A stretch of DNA of 64,000 nucleotides, from NCBI GenBank assembly GCA_029851415.1, contig CM056742.1, positions 100,236,976 through 100,300,975 of the forward strand, written 5' to 3'. A model generated the notes under the pieces. The model was given only the letters and a program-made list of their open reading frames with translations. It had not been told where the DNA came from and searched no databases. Shown piece by piece: positions 26,467-39,000 of this stretch. The stretch comes from Eretmocerus hayati (lineage: Eukaryota > Arthropoda > Insecta > Hymenoptera > Aphelinidae). Position 1 is the stretch's first letter, and each line of letters begins with the position of its first letter. The translations under genes and the position numbers were made by a program.

Positions 26467-28319
26467 TGACCTCTCGCCTCGAAGCTCGTTCTAGACGCTC
26501 TTAAAGTCCCGCAGGTGTATCCACGCACTTTTGGGACACGGCAAATGATAGGTGGATGATGTACAAAGGTAGTCCAGGTACTTTTAATGTGGCACATTTG
26601 CGTTTACACCCCAAGAATTCGTGATTTTGCACCAATTCGCAGTGATTTGTGTGACCTCTCGCCTCGAAGCTCGTTCTAGACACTCTCAAAGTCCCGCAGG
26701 TGTGTTCACAGACTTTTGGGACACGGCAAATGATAGGTGGATGATGGACAAAGGTAGTCCAGGTACTTTCAATGTGGCACATTTGCGTTTACACCCCACG
26801 AATTTGTGATTTTGCACAAATTCGCAGTGATTTGTGTGACCTCTCGCCTCGAAGCTCGTTCTGGACACTCTCAAAGTCCCGCAGGTGTATCCACGCACTT
26901 TTGGGACACGGCAAATGATAGGTGAATGATGGACGAAGGTAGTCCAGGTACTTTCAATGTGGCACATTTGCGTTTACACCCCACGAATTTGTGATTTTGC
27001 ACAAATTCGCAGTGATTTGTGTGACCTCTCGCCTCGAAGCTCGTTCTGGACACTCTCAAAGTCCCGCAGGTGTATCCACGCACTTTTGGGACACGGCAAA
27101 TGATAGGTGAATGATGGACGAAGGTAGTCCAGGTACTTTCAATGTGGCACATTTGCGTTTACACCCCAAGTTTTCGTGATTTTGCACCAATTCGCAGTGA
27201 TTTGTGTGACCTCTCGCCTCGAAGCTCGTTCTATACACTCTCAAAGTCCCGCAGGTGTGTCCACGCACTCATGGGACACGGCAAATGATAGGTGGGAGAT
27301 GAACAAAGGTACTCCAGGTACTTTCAATGTGGCACATTTGCGTTTACACCCCGAGGATTCATGATTTTTTGCCAATATGTGGTGATTCGTGTGACCTCTC
27401 GTCTCGAAGCTCGTTCTAGACGCTCTCAAAGTCCCGCAGGTGTATCCACCCACTTCCGGGACACGGCAAATGATAGGTGGATGATGTACAAAGGTAGTCC
27501 AGGTACTTTCAATGTGGCACATTTGCGTTTACACCCCAAGAATTCGTGATTTTGCACCATTTCGCAGTGATTTGTGTGACCTCTCGCCTCGCAGCTCGTT
27601 CTAGACACTCTCAAAGTCCCGCAGGTGATTCCACGCACTTTTGGGACACGGCAAATGATAGGTGGATGATGGACAAAGGTAGTCCAGTTACTTTCAATGT
27701 GGCACGTTTGCGTTTACACCCCGAGAATTCATGATTTTATGCCAATATGCGGTGATTCGTGTGACCTCTCGTCTCGAAGCTCGTTCTAGACGCTCTCAAA
27801 GTCCCGCAGGTGTATCCACGCACTTTAGGGGAACGGCCCAATGATAGGTGGATGATGTACAAAAGGGGGGTCCAGGTACTTTCAATGTGGCACATTTGCG
27901 TTTACACCCCAAGAATTCGTGATTTTGCACCAATTCGCAGTGATTTGTGTGACCTCTCGCCTCGAAGCTCGTTCTGGACACTCTCAAAGTCCCGCAGGTG
28001 TATCCACGCACTTTTGGGACACGGCAAATGATAGGTGGATGATGGACAAAGGTAGTCCAGGTACTTTCAATGTGGCACATTTGCGTTTACACCCCAAGTT
28101 TTCGTGATTTTGCACCAATTCGCAGTGATTTGTGTGACCTCTCGCCTCGAAGCTCGTTCTAGACACTCTCAAAGTCCCGCAGGTGTGTCCACGCACTCAT
28201 GGGACACGGCAAATGATAGGTGGGAGATGAACAAAGGTACTCCAGGTACTTTCAATGTGGCACATTTGCGTTTACACCCCGAGGATTCATGATTTTTTGC
28301 CAATATGTGGTGATTCGTG

Positions 28320-28503
28320 TGACCTCTCGTCTCGAAGCTCGTTCTAGACGCTCTCAAGTCCCGCAGGTGTATCCACCCACTTCCGGGACACGGCAAATGA
28401 TAGGTGGATGATGTACAAAGGTAGTCCAGGTACTTTCAATGTGGCACATTTGCGTTTACACCCCAAGAATTCGTGATTTTGCACCATTTCGCAGTGATTT
28501 GTG
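28320..28503 (+). repeat. 184-bp monomer with single-base deletion
   Basis: CTCTCAAGTCCC replaces CTCTCAAAGTCCC near 28,358. It is unique in the array and absent from the corresponding monomer of the right-hand 10-kb copy (40,169-40,353). It therefore arose after that duplication or is a sequencing error in a short A run. Confidence 0.9.
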
Positions 28504-31500
28504 TGACCTCTCGCCTCGCAGCTCGTTCTAGACACTCTCAAAGTCCCGCAGGTGATTCCACGCACTTTTGGGACACGGCAAATGATAGGTGGATGATGGA
28601 CAAAGGTAGTCCAGTTACTTTCAATGTGGCACGTTTGCGTTTACACCCCGAGAATTCATGATTTTTTGCCAATATGCGGTGATTCATGTGACCTCTCGTC
28701 TCGAAGCTCGTTCTGGACGCTCTCAAAGTCCCGCAGGTGTATCCACGCACTTTTGGGACACGGCAAATGATAGGTGGATGATGTACAAAGGTAGTCGAAA
28801 TACTTCCAATGTGGCACGTTTGCGTTTACACCCCGAGAATTCATGATTTTATGCCAATATGCGGTGATTCGTGTGACCTCTCGTCTCGAAGCTCGTTCTA
28901 GACGCTCTCAAAGTCCCGCAGGTGTATCCACGCACTTTAGGGGAACGGCCCAATGATAGGTGGATGATGTACAAAAGGGGGGTCCAGGTACTTTCAATGT
29001 GGCACATTTGCGTTTACACCCCAAGAATTCGTGATTTTGCACCAATTCGCAGTGATTTGTGTGACCTCTCGCCTCGAAGCTCGTTCTGGACACTCTCAAA
29101 GTCCCGCAGGTGTATCCACGCACTTTTGGGACACGGCAAATGATAGGTGGATGATGGACAAAGGTAGTCCAGGTACTTTCAATGTGGCACATTTGCGTTT
29201 ACACCCCAAGAATTCTTGATTTTGCACCAATTCGCAGTGATTTGTGTGACCTCTCGCCTCGAAGCTCGTTCTAGACGCTCTCAAAGTCCCGCAGGTGTAT
29301 CCACGCACTTTTGGGACACGGCAAATGATAGGTGGATGATGGACAAAGGTAGTCCAGGTACTTTCAATGTGGCACATTTGCGTTTACACCCCACGAATTT
29401 GTGATTTTGCACAAATTCGCAGTGATTTGTGTGACCTCTCGCCTCGAAGCTCGTTCTGGACACTCTCAAAGTCCCGCAGGTGTATCCACGCACTTTTGGG
29501 ACACGGCAAATGATAGGTGAATGATGGACGAAGGTAGTCCAGGTACTTTCAATGTGGCACATTTGCGTTTACACCCCACGAATTTGTGATTTTGCACAAA
29601 TTCGCAGTGATTTGTGTGACCTCTCGCCTCGAAGCTCGTTCTGGACACTCTCAAAGTCCCGCAGGTGTATCCACGCACTTTTGGGACACGGCAAATGATA
29701 GGTGAATGATGGACGAAGGTAGTCCAGGTACTTTCAATGTGGCACATTTGCGTTTACACCCCAAGTTTTCGTGATTTTGCACCAATTCGCAGTGATTTGT
29801 GTGACCTCTCGCCTCGAAGCTCGTTCTAGACACTCTCAAAGTCCCGCAGGTGTGTCCACGCACTCATGGGACACGGCAAATGATAGGTGGGAGATGAACA
29901 AAGGTACTCCAGGTACTTTCAATGTGGCACATTTGCGTTTACACCCCGAGGATTCATGATTTTTTGCCAATATGTGGTGATTCGTGTGACCTCTCGTCTC
30001 GAAGCTCGTTCTAGACGCTCTCAAAGTCCCGCAGGTGTATCCACCCACTTCCGGGACACGGCAAATGATAGGTGGATGATGTACAAAGGTAGTCCAGGTA
30101 CTTTCAATGTGGCACATTTGCGTTTACACCCCAAGAATTCGTGATTTTGCACCATTTCGCAGTGATTTGTGTGACCTCTCGCCTCGCAGCTCGTTCTAGA
30201 CACTCTCAAAGTCCCGCAGGTGATTCCACGCACTTTTGGGACACGGCAAATGATAGGTGGATGATGGACAAAGGTAGTCCAGTTACTTTCAATGTGGCAA
30301 GTTTGCGTTTACACCCCGAGAATTCATGATTTTATGCCAATATGCGGTGATTCGTGTGACCTCTCGTCTCGAAGCTCGTTCTAGACGCTCTCAAAGTCCC
30401 GCAGGTGTATCCACGCACTTTTGGGACACGGCAAATGATAGGTGGATGATGTACAAAGGTAGTCCAGGTACTTTCAATGTGGCACATTTGCGTTTACACC
30501 CCAAGAATTCGTGACTTTGCACCAATTCGCAGTGATTTGTGTGACCCTTCGCCTCGAAGCTCGTTCTAGACGCTCTCAAAGTCCCGCAGGTGTATCCACG
30601 CACATTCGTGACACGGCAAATGATGGGTGGATGATATACAAAGGTAGTCCAGGTACTTTCAATGTGGCACATTTGCGTTTACACCCCGTGAATTCATGAT
30701 TTTGCACCAATTCGCAGTGATTTGTGTGACCTCTCGCCTCGAAGCTCGTTCTAGACGCTCTTAAAGTCCCGCAGGTGTATCCACGCACTTTTGGGACACG
30801 GCAAATGATGGGTGGATGATGTACAAAGGTAGTCCAGGTACTTTCAATGTGGCACATTTTCGTTTACACCCCGAGAATTCATGATTTTGCACCAATTCGC
30901 AGTGATTTGTGTGACCTCTCGCCTCGAAGCTCGTTCTAGACGCTCTTAAAGTCCCGCAGGTGTATCCACGCACTTTTGGGACACGGCAAATGATAGATGG
31001 ATGATGTACAGAGGTAGTCCAGGTCCTTTTAATGTGGCACATTTGCGTTTACACCCCAAGAATTCGTGATTTTGCACCAATTCGCAGTGATTTGTGTGAC
31101 CTCTCGCCTCGAAGCTCGTTCTAGACACTCTCAAAGTCCCGCAGGTGTGTTCACGCACTTTTGGGACACGGCAAATGATAGGTGGATGATGGACAAAGGT
31201 AGTCCAGGTACTTTCAATGTGGCACATTTGCGTTTACACCCCGAGAATTCATGATTTTTTGCCAATATGCGGTGATTCGTGTGACCTCTCGTCTCGAAGC
31301 TCGTTCTAGACGCTCTCAAAGTCCCGCAGGTGTGTTCACAGACTTTTGGGACACGGCAAATGATAGGTGGATGATGGACAAAGGTAGTCCAGGTACTTTC
31401 AATGTGGCACATTCGCGTTTACACCCCGAGAATTCATGATTTTTTGCCAATATGCGGTGATTCATGTGACCTCTCGTCTCGAAGCTCGTTCTGGACGCTC

Positions 31501-33097
31501 TCAAAGTCCCGCAGGTGTATCCACGCACTTTTGGGACACGGCAAATGATAGGTGGATGATGGACAAAGGTAGTCCAGGTACTTTCAATGTGGCACATTTG
31601 CGTTTACACCCCAAGTTTTCGTGATTTTGCACCAATTCGCAGTGATTTGTGTGACCTCTCGCCTCGAAGCTCGTTCTAGACGCTCTCAAAGTCCCGCAGG
31701 TGTATCCACGCACTTTCGGGACACGGCAAATGATAGGTGGATGATGTACAAAGGTAGTCCAGGTACTTCCAATGTGGCACATTTGCGTTTAGACCCCGAG
31801 AATTCATGATTTTTTGCCAATATGCGGTGATTCGTGTGACCTCTCGTCTCGAAGCTCGTTCTAGACGCTCTCAAAGTCCCGCAGGAGTATCCACGCACTT
31901 TTGGGACACGGCAAATGATAGGTGGATGATGTACAAAGGTAGTCCAGTTACTTCCAATGTGGCACATTTGCGTTTACACCCCAAGAATTCGTCATTTTGC
32001 ACCAATTCGCAGTGATTTGTGTGACCCTTCGTCTCGAAGCTCGTTCTAGACGCTCTCAAAGTCCCGCAGGTGTATCCACGCACATCTGGGACACGGCAAA
32101 TGATGGGTGGATGATGTACAGAGGTGGTCCAGGTACTTTCAATGTGGCACATTTTCGTTTACACCCCGAGAATTCATGATTTTGCACCAATTCGCAGTGA
32201 TTTGTGTGACCTCTCGCCTCGAAGCTCGTTCTAGACGCTCTTAAAGTCCCGCAGGTGTATCCACGCACTTTTGGGACACGGCAAATGATAGGTGGATGAT
32301 GTACAAAGGTAGTCCAGGTACTTTTAATGTGGCACATTTGCGTTTACATCCCAAGAATTCGTGATTTTGCACCAATTCGCAGTGATTTGTGTGACCTCTC
32401 GCCTCGAAGCTCGTTCTAGACACTCTCAAAGTCCCGCAGGTGTGTTCACAGACTTTTGGGACACGGCAAATGATAGGTGGATGATGGACAAAGGTAGTCC
32501 AGGTACTTTCAATGTGGCACATTCGCGTTTACACCCCGAGAATTCATGATTTTTTGCCAATATGCGGTGATTCATGTGACCTCTCGTCTCGAAGCTCGTT
32601 CTGGACGCTCTCAAAGTCCCGCAGGTGTATCCACGCACTTTTGGGACACGGCAAATGATAGGTGGATGATGTACAAAGGTAGTCGAAATACTTCCAATGT
32701 GGCACGTTTGCGTTTACACCCCGAGAATTCATGATTTTATGCCAATATGCGGTGATTCGTGTGACCTCTCGTCTCGAAGCTCGTTCTAGACGCTCTCAAA
32801 GTCCCGCAGGTGTATCCACGCACTTTAGGGGAACGGCCCAATGATAGGTGGATGATGTACAAAAGGGGGGTCCAGGTACTTTCAATGTGGCACATTTGCG
32901 TTTACACCCCAAGAATTCGTGATTTTGCACCAATTCGCAGTGATTTGTGTGACCTCTCGCCTCGAAGCTCGTTCTGGACACTCTCAAAGTCCCGCAGGTG
33001 TATCCACGCACTTTTGGGACACGGCAAATGATAGGTGGATGATGGACAAAGGTAGTCCAGGTACTTTCAATGTGGCACATTTGCGTTTACACCCCAA

Positions 33098-36000
33098 GAA
33101 TTCTTGATTTTGCACCAATTCGCAGTGATTTGTGTGACCTCTCGCCTCGAAGCTCGTTCTAGACGCTCTCAAAGTCCCGCAGGTGTATCCACGCACTTTT
33201 GGGACACGGCAAATGATAGGTGGATGATGGACAAAGGTAGTCCAGGTACTTTCAATGTGGCACATTTGCGTTTACACCCCACGAATTTGTGATTTTGCAC
33301 AAATTCGCAGTGATTTGTGTGACCTCTCGCCTCGAAGCTCGTTCTGGACACTCTCAAAGTCCCGCAGGTGTATCCACGCACTTTTGGGACACGGCAAATG
33401 ATAGGTGAATGATGGACGAAGGTAGTCCAGGTACTTTCAATGTGGCACATTTGCGTTTACACCCCACGAATTTGTGATTTTGCACAAATTCGCAGTGATT
33501 TGTGTGACCTCTCGCCTCGAAGCTCGTTCTGGACACTCTCAAAGTCCCGCAGGTGTATCCACGCACTTTTGGGACACGGCAAATGATAGGTGAATGATGG
33601 ACGAAGGTAGTCCAGGTACTTTCAATGTGGCACATTTGCGTTTACACCCCAAGTTTTCGTGATTTTGCACCAATTCGCAGTGATTTGTGTGACCTCTCGC
33701 CTCGAAGCTCGTTCTAGACACTCTCAAAGTCCCGCAGGTGTGTCCACGCACTCATGGGACACGGCAAATGATAGGTGGGAGATGAACAAAGGTACTCCAG
33801 GTACTTTCAATGTGGCACATTTGCGTTTACACCCCGAGGATTCATGATTTTTTGCCAATATGTGGTGATTCGTGTGACCTCTCGTCTCGAAGCTCGTTCT
33901 AGACGCTCTCAAAGTCCCGCAGGTGTATCCACCCACTTCCGGGACACGGCAAATGATAGGTGGATGATGTACAAAGGTAGTCCAGGTACTTTCAATGTGG
34001 CACATTTGCGTTTACACCCCAAGAATTCGTGATTTTGCACCATTTCGCAGTGATTTGTCTGACCTCTCGCCTCGCAGCTCGTTCTAGACACTCTCAAAGT
34101 CCCGCAGGTGATTCCACGCACTTTTGGGACACGGCAAATGATAGGTGGATGATGGACAAAGGTAGTCCAGTTACTTTCAATGTGGCAAGTTTGCGTTTAC
34201 ACCCCGAGAATTCATGATTTTATGCCAATATGCGGTGATTCGTGTGACCTCTCGTCTCGAAGCTCGTTCTAGACGCTCTCAAAGTCCCGCAGGTGTATCC
34301 ACGCACTTTTGGGACACGGCAAATGATAGGTGGATGATGTACAAAGGTAGTCCAGGTACTTTCAATGTGGCACATTTGCGTTTACACCCCAAGAATTCGT
34401 GACTTTGCACCAATTCGCAGTGATTTGTGTGACCCTTCGCCTCGAAGCTCGTTCTAGACGCTCTCAAAGTCCCGCAGGTGTATCCACGCACATTCGTGAC
34501 ACGGCAAATGATGGGTGGATGATATACAAAGGTAGTCCAGGTACTTTCAATGTGGCACATTTGCGTTTACACCCCGTGAATTCATGATTTTGCACCAATT
34601 CGCAGTGATTTGTGTGACCTCTCGCCTCGAAGCTCGTTCTAGACGCTCTTAAAGTCCCGCAGGTGTATCCACGCACTTTTGGGACACGGCAAATGATGGG
34701 TGGATGATGTACAAAGGTAGTCCAGGTACTTTCAATGTGGCACATTTTCGTTTACACCCCGAGAATTCATGATTTTGCACCAATTCGCAGTGATTTGTGT
34801 GACCTCTCGCCTCGAAGCTCGTTCTAGACGCTCTTAAAGTCCCGCAGGTGTATCCACGCACTTTCGGGACACGGCAAATGATAGATGGATGATGTACAGA
34901 GGTAGTCCAGGTCCTTTTAATGTGGCACATTTGCGTTTACACCCCAAGAATTCGTGATTTTGCACCAATTCGCAGTGATTTGTGTGACCTCTCGCCTCGA
35001 AGCTCGTTCTAGACACTCTCAAAGTCCCGCAGGTGTGTTCACGCACTTTTGGGACACGGCAAATGATAGGTGGATGATGGACAAAGGTAGTCCAGGTACT
35101 TTCAATGTGGCACATTTGCGTTTACACCCCGAGAATTCATGATTTTTTGCCAATATGCGGTGATTCGTGTGACCTCTCGTCTCGAAGCTCGTTCTAGACG
35201 CTCTCAAAGTCCCGCAGGAGTATCCACGCACTTTTGGGACACGGCAAATGATAGGTGGATGATGTACAAAGGTAGTCCAGGTACTTTCAATGTGGCTTAT
35301 TTGCGTTGACACCCCAAAAATTCGTGATTTTGCACCAATTCGCAGTGATTTGTGTGACCTCTCGCCTCGAAGCTCGTTCTAGACACTCTCAAAGTCCCGC
35401 AGGTGAGTTCACGCACTCTTGGGACACGGCAAATGATAGGTGGATGATGGACAAAGGTAGTCCAGGTACTTTCGATGTGGCACATTTGCGTTTACACCCC
35501 AAGAATTCGTGAATTTGCACCAAATCGCAGTGATTTGTGTGACCTCTCGCCTCGAAGCTCGTTCTAGACGCTCTCAAAGTCCCGCAGGTGTATCCACGCG
35601 CTCTTGGGACACGGCAAATGATAGGCGGATGATGGACAAAGGTAGTCCAGGTACTTTCAATGTGGCACATTTGCGTTTACACCCCAAGAATTCGTGATTT
35701 CGCACCAATTCGCAGTGATTCGTGTGACCCTTCGTCTCGAAGCTCGTTCTGGACGCTCTCAAAGTCCCGCAGGTGTATCCAGGCACATTTGGGACACGGC
35801 AAATGATGGGTGGATGATGTACAAAGGTAGTCCAGGTACTTTCAATGTGGCACATTTTCGTTTACACCCCGAGAATTCGTCATTTTGCACCAATTCGCAG
35901 TGATTTGTGTGACCCTTCGTCTCGAAGCTCGTTCTAGACGCTCTCAAAGTCCCGCAGGTGTATCCACGCACATTTGGGACACGGCAAATGATGGGTGGAT

Positions 36001-39000
36001 GATGTACAAAGGTGGTCCAGGTACTTTCAATGTGGCACATTTTCGTTTACACCCCGAGAATTCATGATTTTGCACCAATTCGCAGTGATTTGTGTGACCT
36101 CTCGCCTCGAAGCTCGTTCTAGACGCTCTTAAAGTCCCGCAGGTGTATCCACGCACTTTTGGGACACGGCAAATGATAGGTGGATGATGTACAAAGGTAG
36201 TCCAGGTACTTTTAATGTGGCACATTTGCGTTTACACCCCAAGAATTCGTGATTTTGCACCAATTCGCAGTGATTTGTGTGACCTCTCGCCTCGAAGCTC
36301 GTTCTAGACACTCTCAAAGTCCCGCAGGTGTGTTCACAGACTTTTGGGACACGGCAAATGATAGGTGGATGATGGACAAAGGTAGTCCAGGTACTTTCAA
36401 TGTGGCACATCTGCGTTTACACCCCAAGATTCCGTGATTTTGCACCAATTCGCAGTGATTTGTGTGACCCTTCGCCTCGAAGCTCGTTCTAGACGCTCTC
36501 AAAGTCCCGCAGGTGTATCCACGCACTTTCGGGACACGGCAAATGATAGGTGGATGATGTACAAAGGTAGTCCAGGTACTTCCAATGTGGCACATTTGCG
36601 TTTAGACCCCGAGAATTCATGATTTTTTGCCAATATGCGGTGATTCGTGTGACCTCTCGTCTCGAAGCTCGTTCTAGACGCTCTCAAAGTCCCGCAGGAG
36701 TATCCACGCACTTTTGGGACACGGCAAATGATAGGTGGATGATGTACAAAGGTAGTCCAGTTACTTCCAATGTGGCACATTTGCGTTTACACCCCAAGAA
36801 TTCGTCATTTTGCACCAATTCGCAGTGATTTGTGTGACCCTTCGTCTCGAAGCTCGTTCTAGACGCTCTCAAAGTCCCGCAGGTGTATCCACGCACATTT
36901 GGGACACGGCAAATGATGGGTGGATGATGTACAGAGGTGGTCCAGGTACTTTCAATGTGGCACATTTTCGTTTACACCCCGAGAATTCATGATTTTGCAC
37001 CAATTCGCAGTGATTTGTGTGACCCTTCGTCTCGAAGCTCGTTCTGGACGCTCTCAAAGTCCCGCAGGTGTATCCAGGCACATTTGGGACACGGCAAATG
37101 ATGGGTGGATGATGTACAAAGGTAGTCCAGGTACTTTCAATGTGGCACATTTTCGTTTACACCCCGAGAATTCGTCATTTTGCACCAATTCGCAGTGATT
37201 TGTGTGACCCTTCGTCTCGAAGCTCGTTCTAGACGCTCTCAAAGTCCCGCAGGTGTATCCACGCACATTTGGGACACGGCAAATGATGGGTGGATGATGT
37301 ACAAAGGTGGTCCAGGTACTTTCAATGTGGCACATTTTCGTTTACACCCCGAGAATTCATGATTTTGCACCAATTCGCAGTGATTTGTGTGACCTCTCGC
37401 CTCGAAGCTCGTTCTAGACGCTCTTAAAGTCCCGCAGGTGTATCCACGCACTTTTGGGACACGGCAAATGATAGGTGGATGATGTACAAAGGTAGTCCAG
37501 GTACTTTTAATGTGGCACATTTGCGTTTACACCCCAAGAATTCGTGATTTTGCACCAATTCGCAGTGATTTGTGTGACCTCTCGCCTCGAAGCTCGTTCT
37601 AGACACTCTCAAAGTCCCGCAGGTGTGTTCACAGACTTTTGGGACACGGCAAATGATAGGTGGATGATGGACAAAGGTAGTCCAGGTACTTTCAATGTGG
37701 CACATCTGCGTTTACACCCCAAGATTCCGTGATTTTGCACCAATTCGCAGTGATTTGTGTGACCCTTCGCCTCGAAGCTCGTTCTAGACGCTCTCAAAGT
37801 CCCGCAGGTGTATCCACGCACTTTCGGGACACGGCAAATGATAGGTGGATGATGTACAAAGGTAGTCCAGGTACTTCCAATGTGGCACATTTGCGTTTAG
37901 ACCCCGAGAATTCATGATTTTTTGCCAATATGCGGTGATTCGTGTGACCTCTCGTCTCGAAGCTCGTTCTAGACGCTCTCAAAGTCCCGCAGGAGTATCC
38001 ACGCACTTTTGGGACACGGCAAATGATAGGTGGATGATGTACAAAGGTAGTCCAGTTACTTCCAATGTGGCACATTTGCGTTTACACCCCAAGAATTCGT
38101 CATTTTGCACCAATTCGCAGTGATTTGTGTGACCCTTCGTCTCGAAGCTCGTTCTAGACGCTCTCAAAGTCCCGCAGGTGTATCCACGCACATTTGGGAC
38201 ACGGCAAATGATGGGTGGATGATGTACAGAGGTGGTCCAGGTACTTTCAATGTGGCACATTTTCGTTTACACCCCGAGAATTCATGATTTTGCACCAATT
38301 CGCAGTGATTTGTGTGACCTCTCGCCTCGAAGCTCGTTCTAGACGCTCTTAAAGTCCCGCAGGTGTATCCACGCACTTTTGGGACACGGCAAATGATAGG
38401 TGGATGATGTACAAAGGTAGTCCAGGTACTTTTAATGTGGCACATTTGCGTTTACACCCCAAGAATTCGTGATTTTGCACCAATTCGCAGTGATTTGTGT
38501 GACCTCTCGCCTCGAAGCTCGTTCTAGACACTCTCAAAGTCCCGCAGGTGTGTTCACAGACTTTTGGGACACGGCAAATGATAGGTGGATGATGGACAAA
38601 GGTAGTCCAGGTACTTTCAATGTGGCACATTTGCGTTTACACCCCACGAATTTGTGATTTTGCACAAATTCGCAGTGATTTGTGTGACCTCTCGCCTCGA
38701 AGCTCGTTCTGGACACTCTCAAAGTCCCGCAGGTGTATCCACGCACTTTTGGGACACGGCAAATGATAGGTGAATGATGGACGAAGGTAGTCCAGGTACT
38801 TTCAATGTGGCACATTTGCGTTTACACCCCACGAATTTGTGATTTTGCACAAATTCGCAGTGATTTGTGTGACCTCTCGCCTCGAAGCTCGTTCTGGACA
38901 CTCTCAAAGTCCCGCAGGTGTATCCACGCACTTTTGGGACACGGCAAATGATAGGTGAATGATGGACGAAGGTAGTCCAGGTACTTTCAATGTGGCACAT

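Larger units (their letters stand above)
21250..31330 (+). repeat. 10.08-kb large duplication, left copy
   Basis: All of 21,250-31,330 (10,081 bp) recurs at +11,848 bp, shifting to +11,849 after a 1-bp deletion in this copy near 28,358 (CTCTCAAGTCCC for CTCTCAAAGTCCC). By my reading the copies differ at only a few sites: GTCAGG near 23,772, GAAGATCG near 25,745, the deletion, and TTGTCTGACC near 34,059 in the other copy. The left copy ends at 31,330, where it switches from a GCAGGAG-type to a GCAGGTGTGTTCACAGAC monomer. Identity this high means either a very recent expansion or an assembly duplication. Confidence 0.9.
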
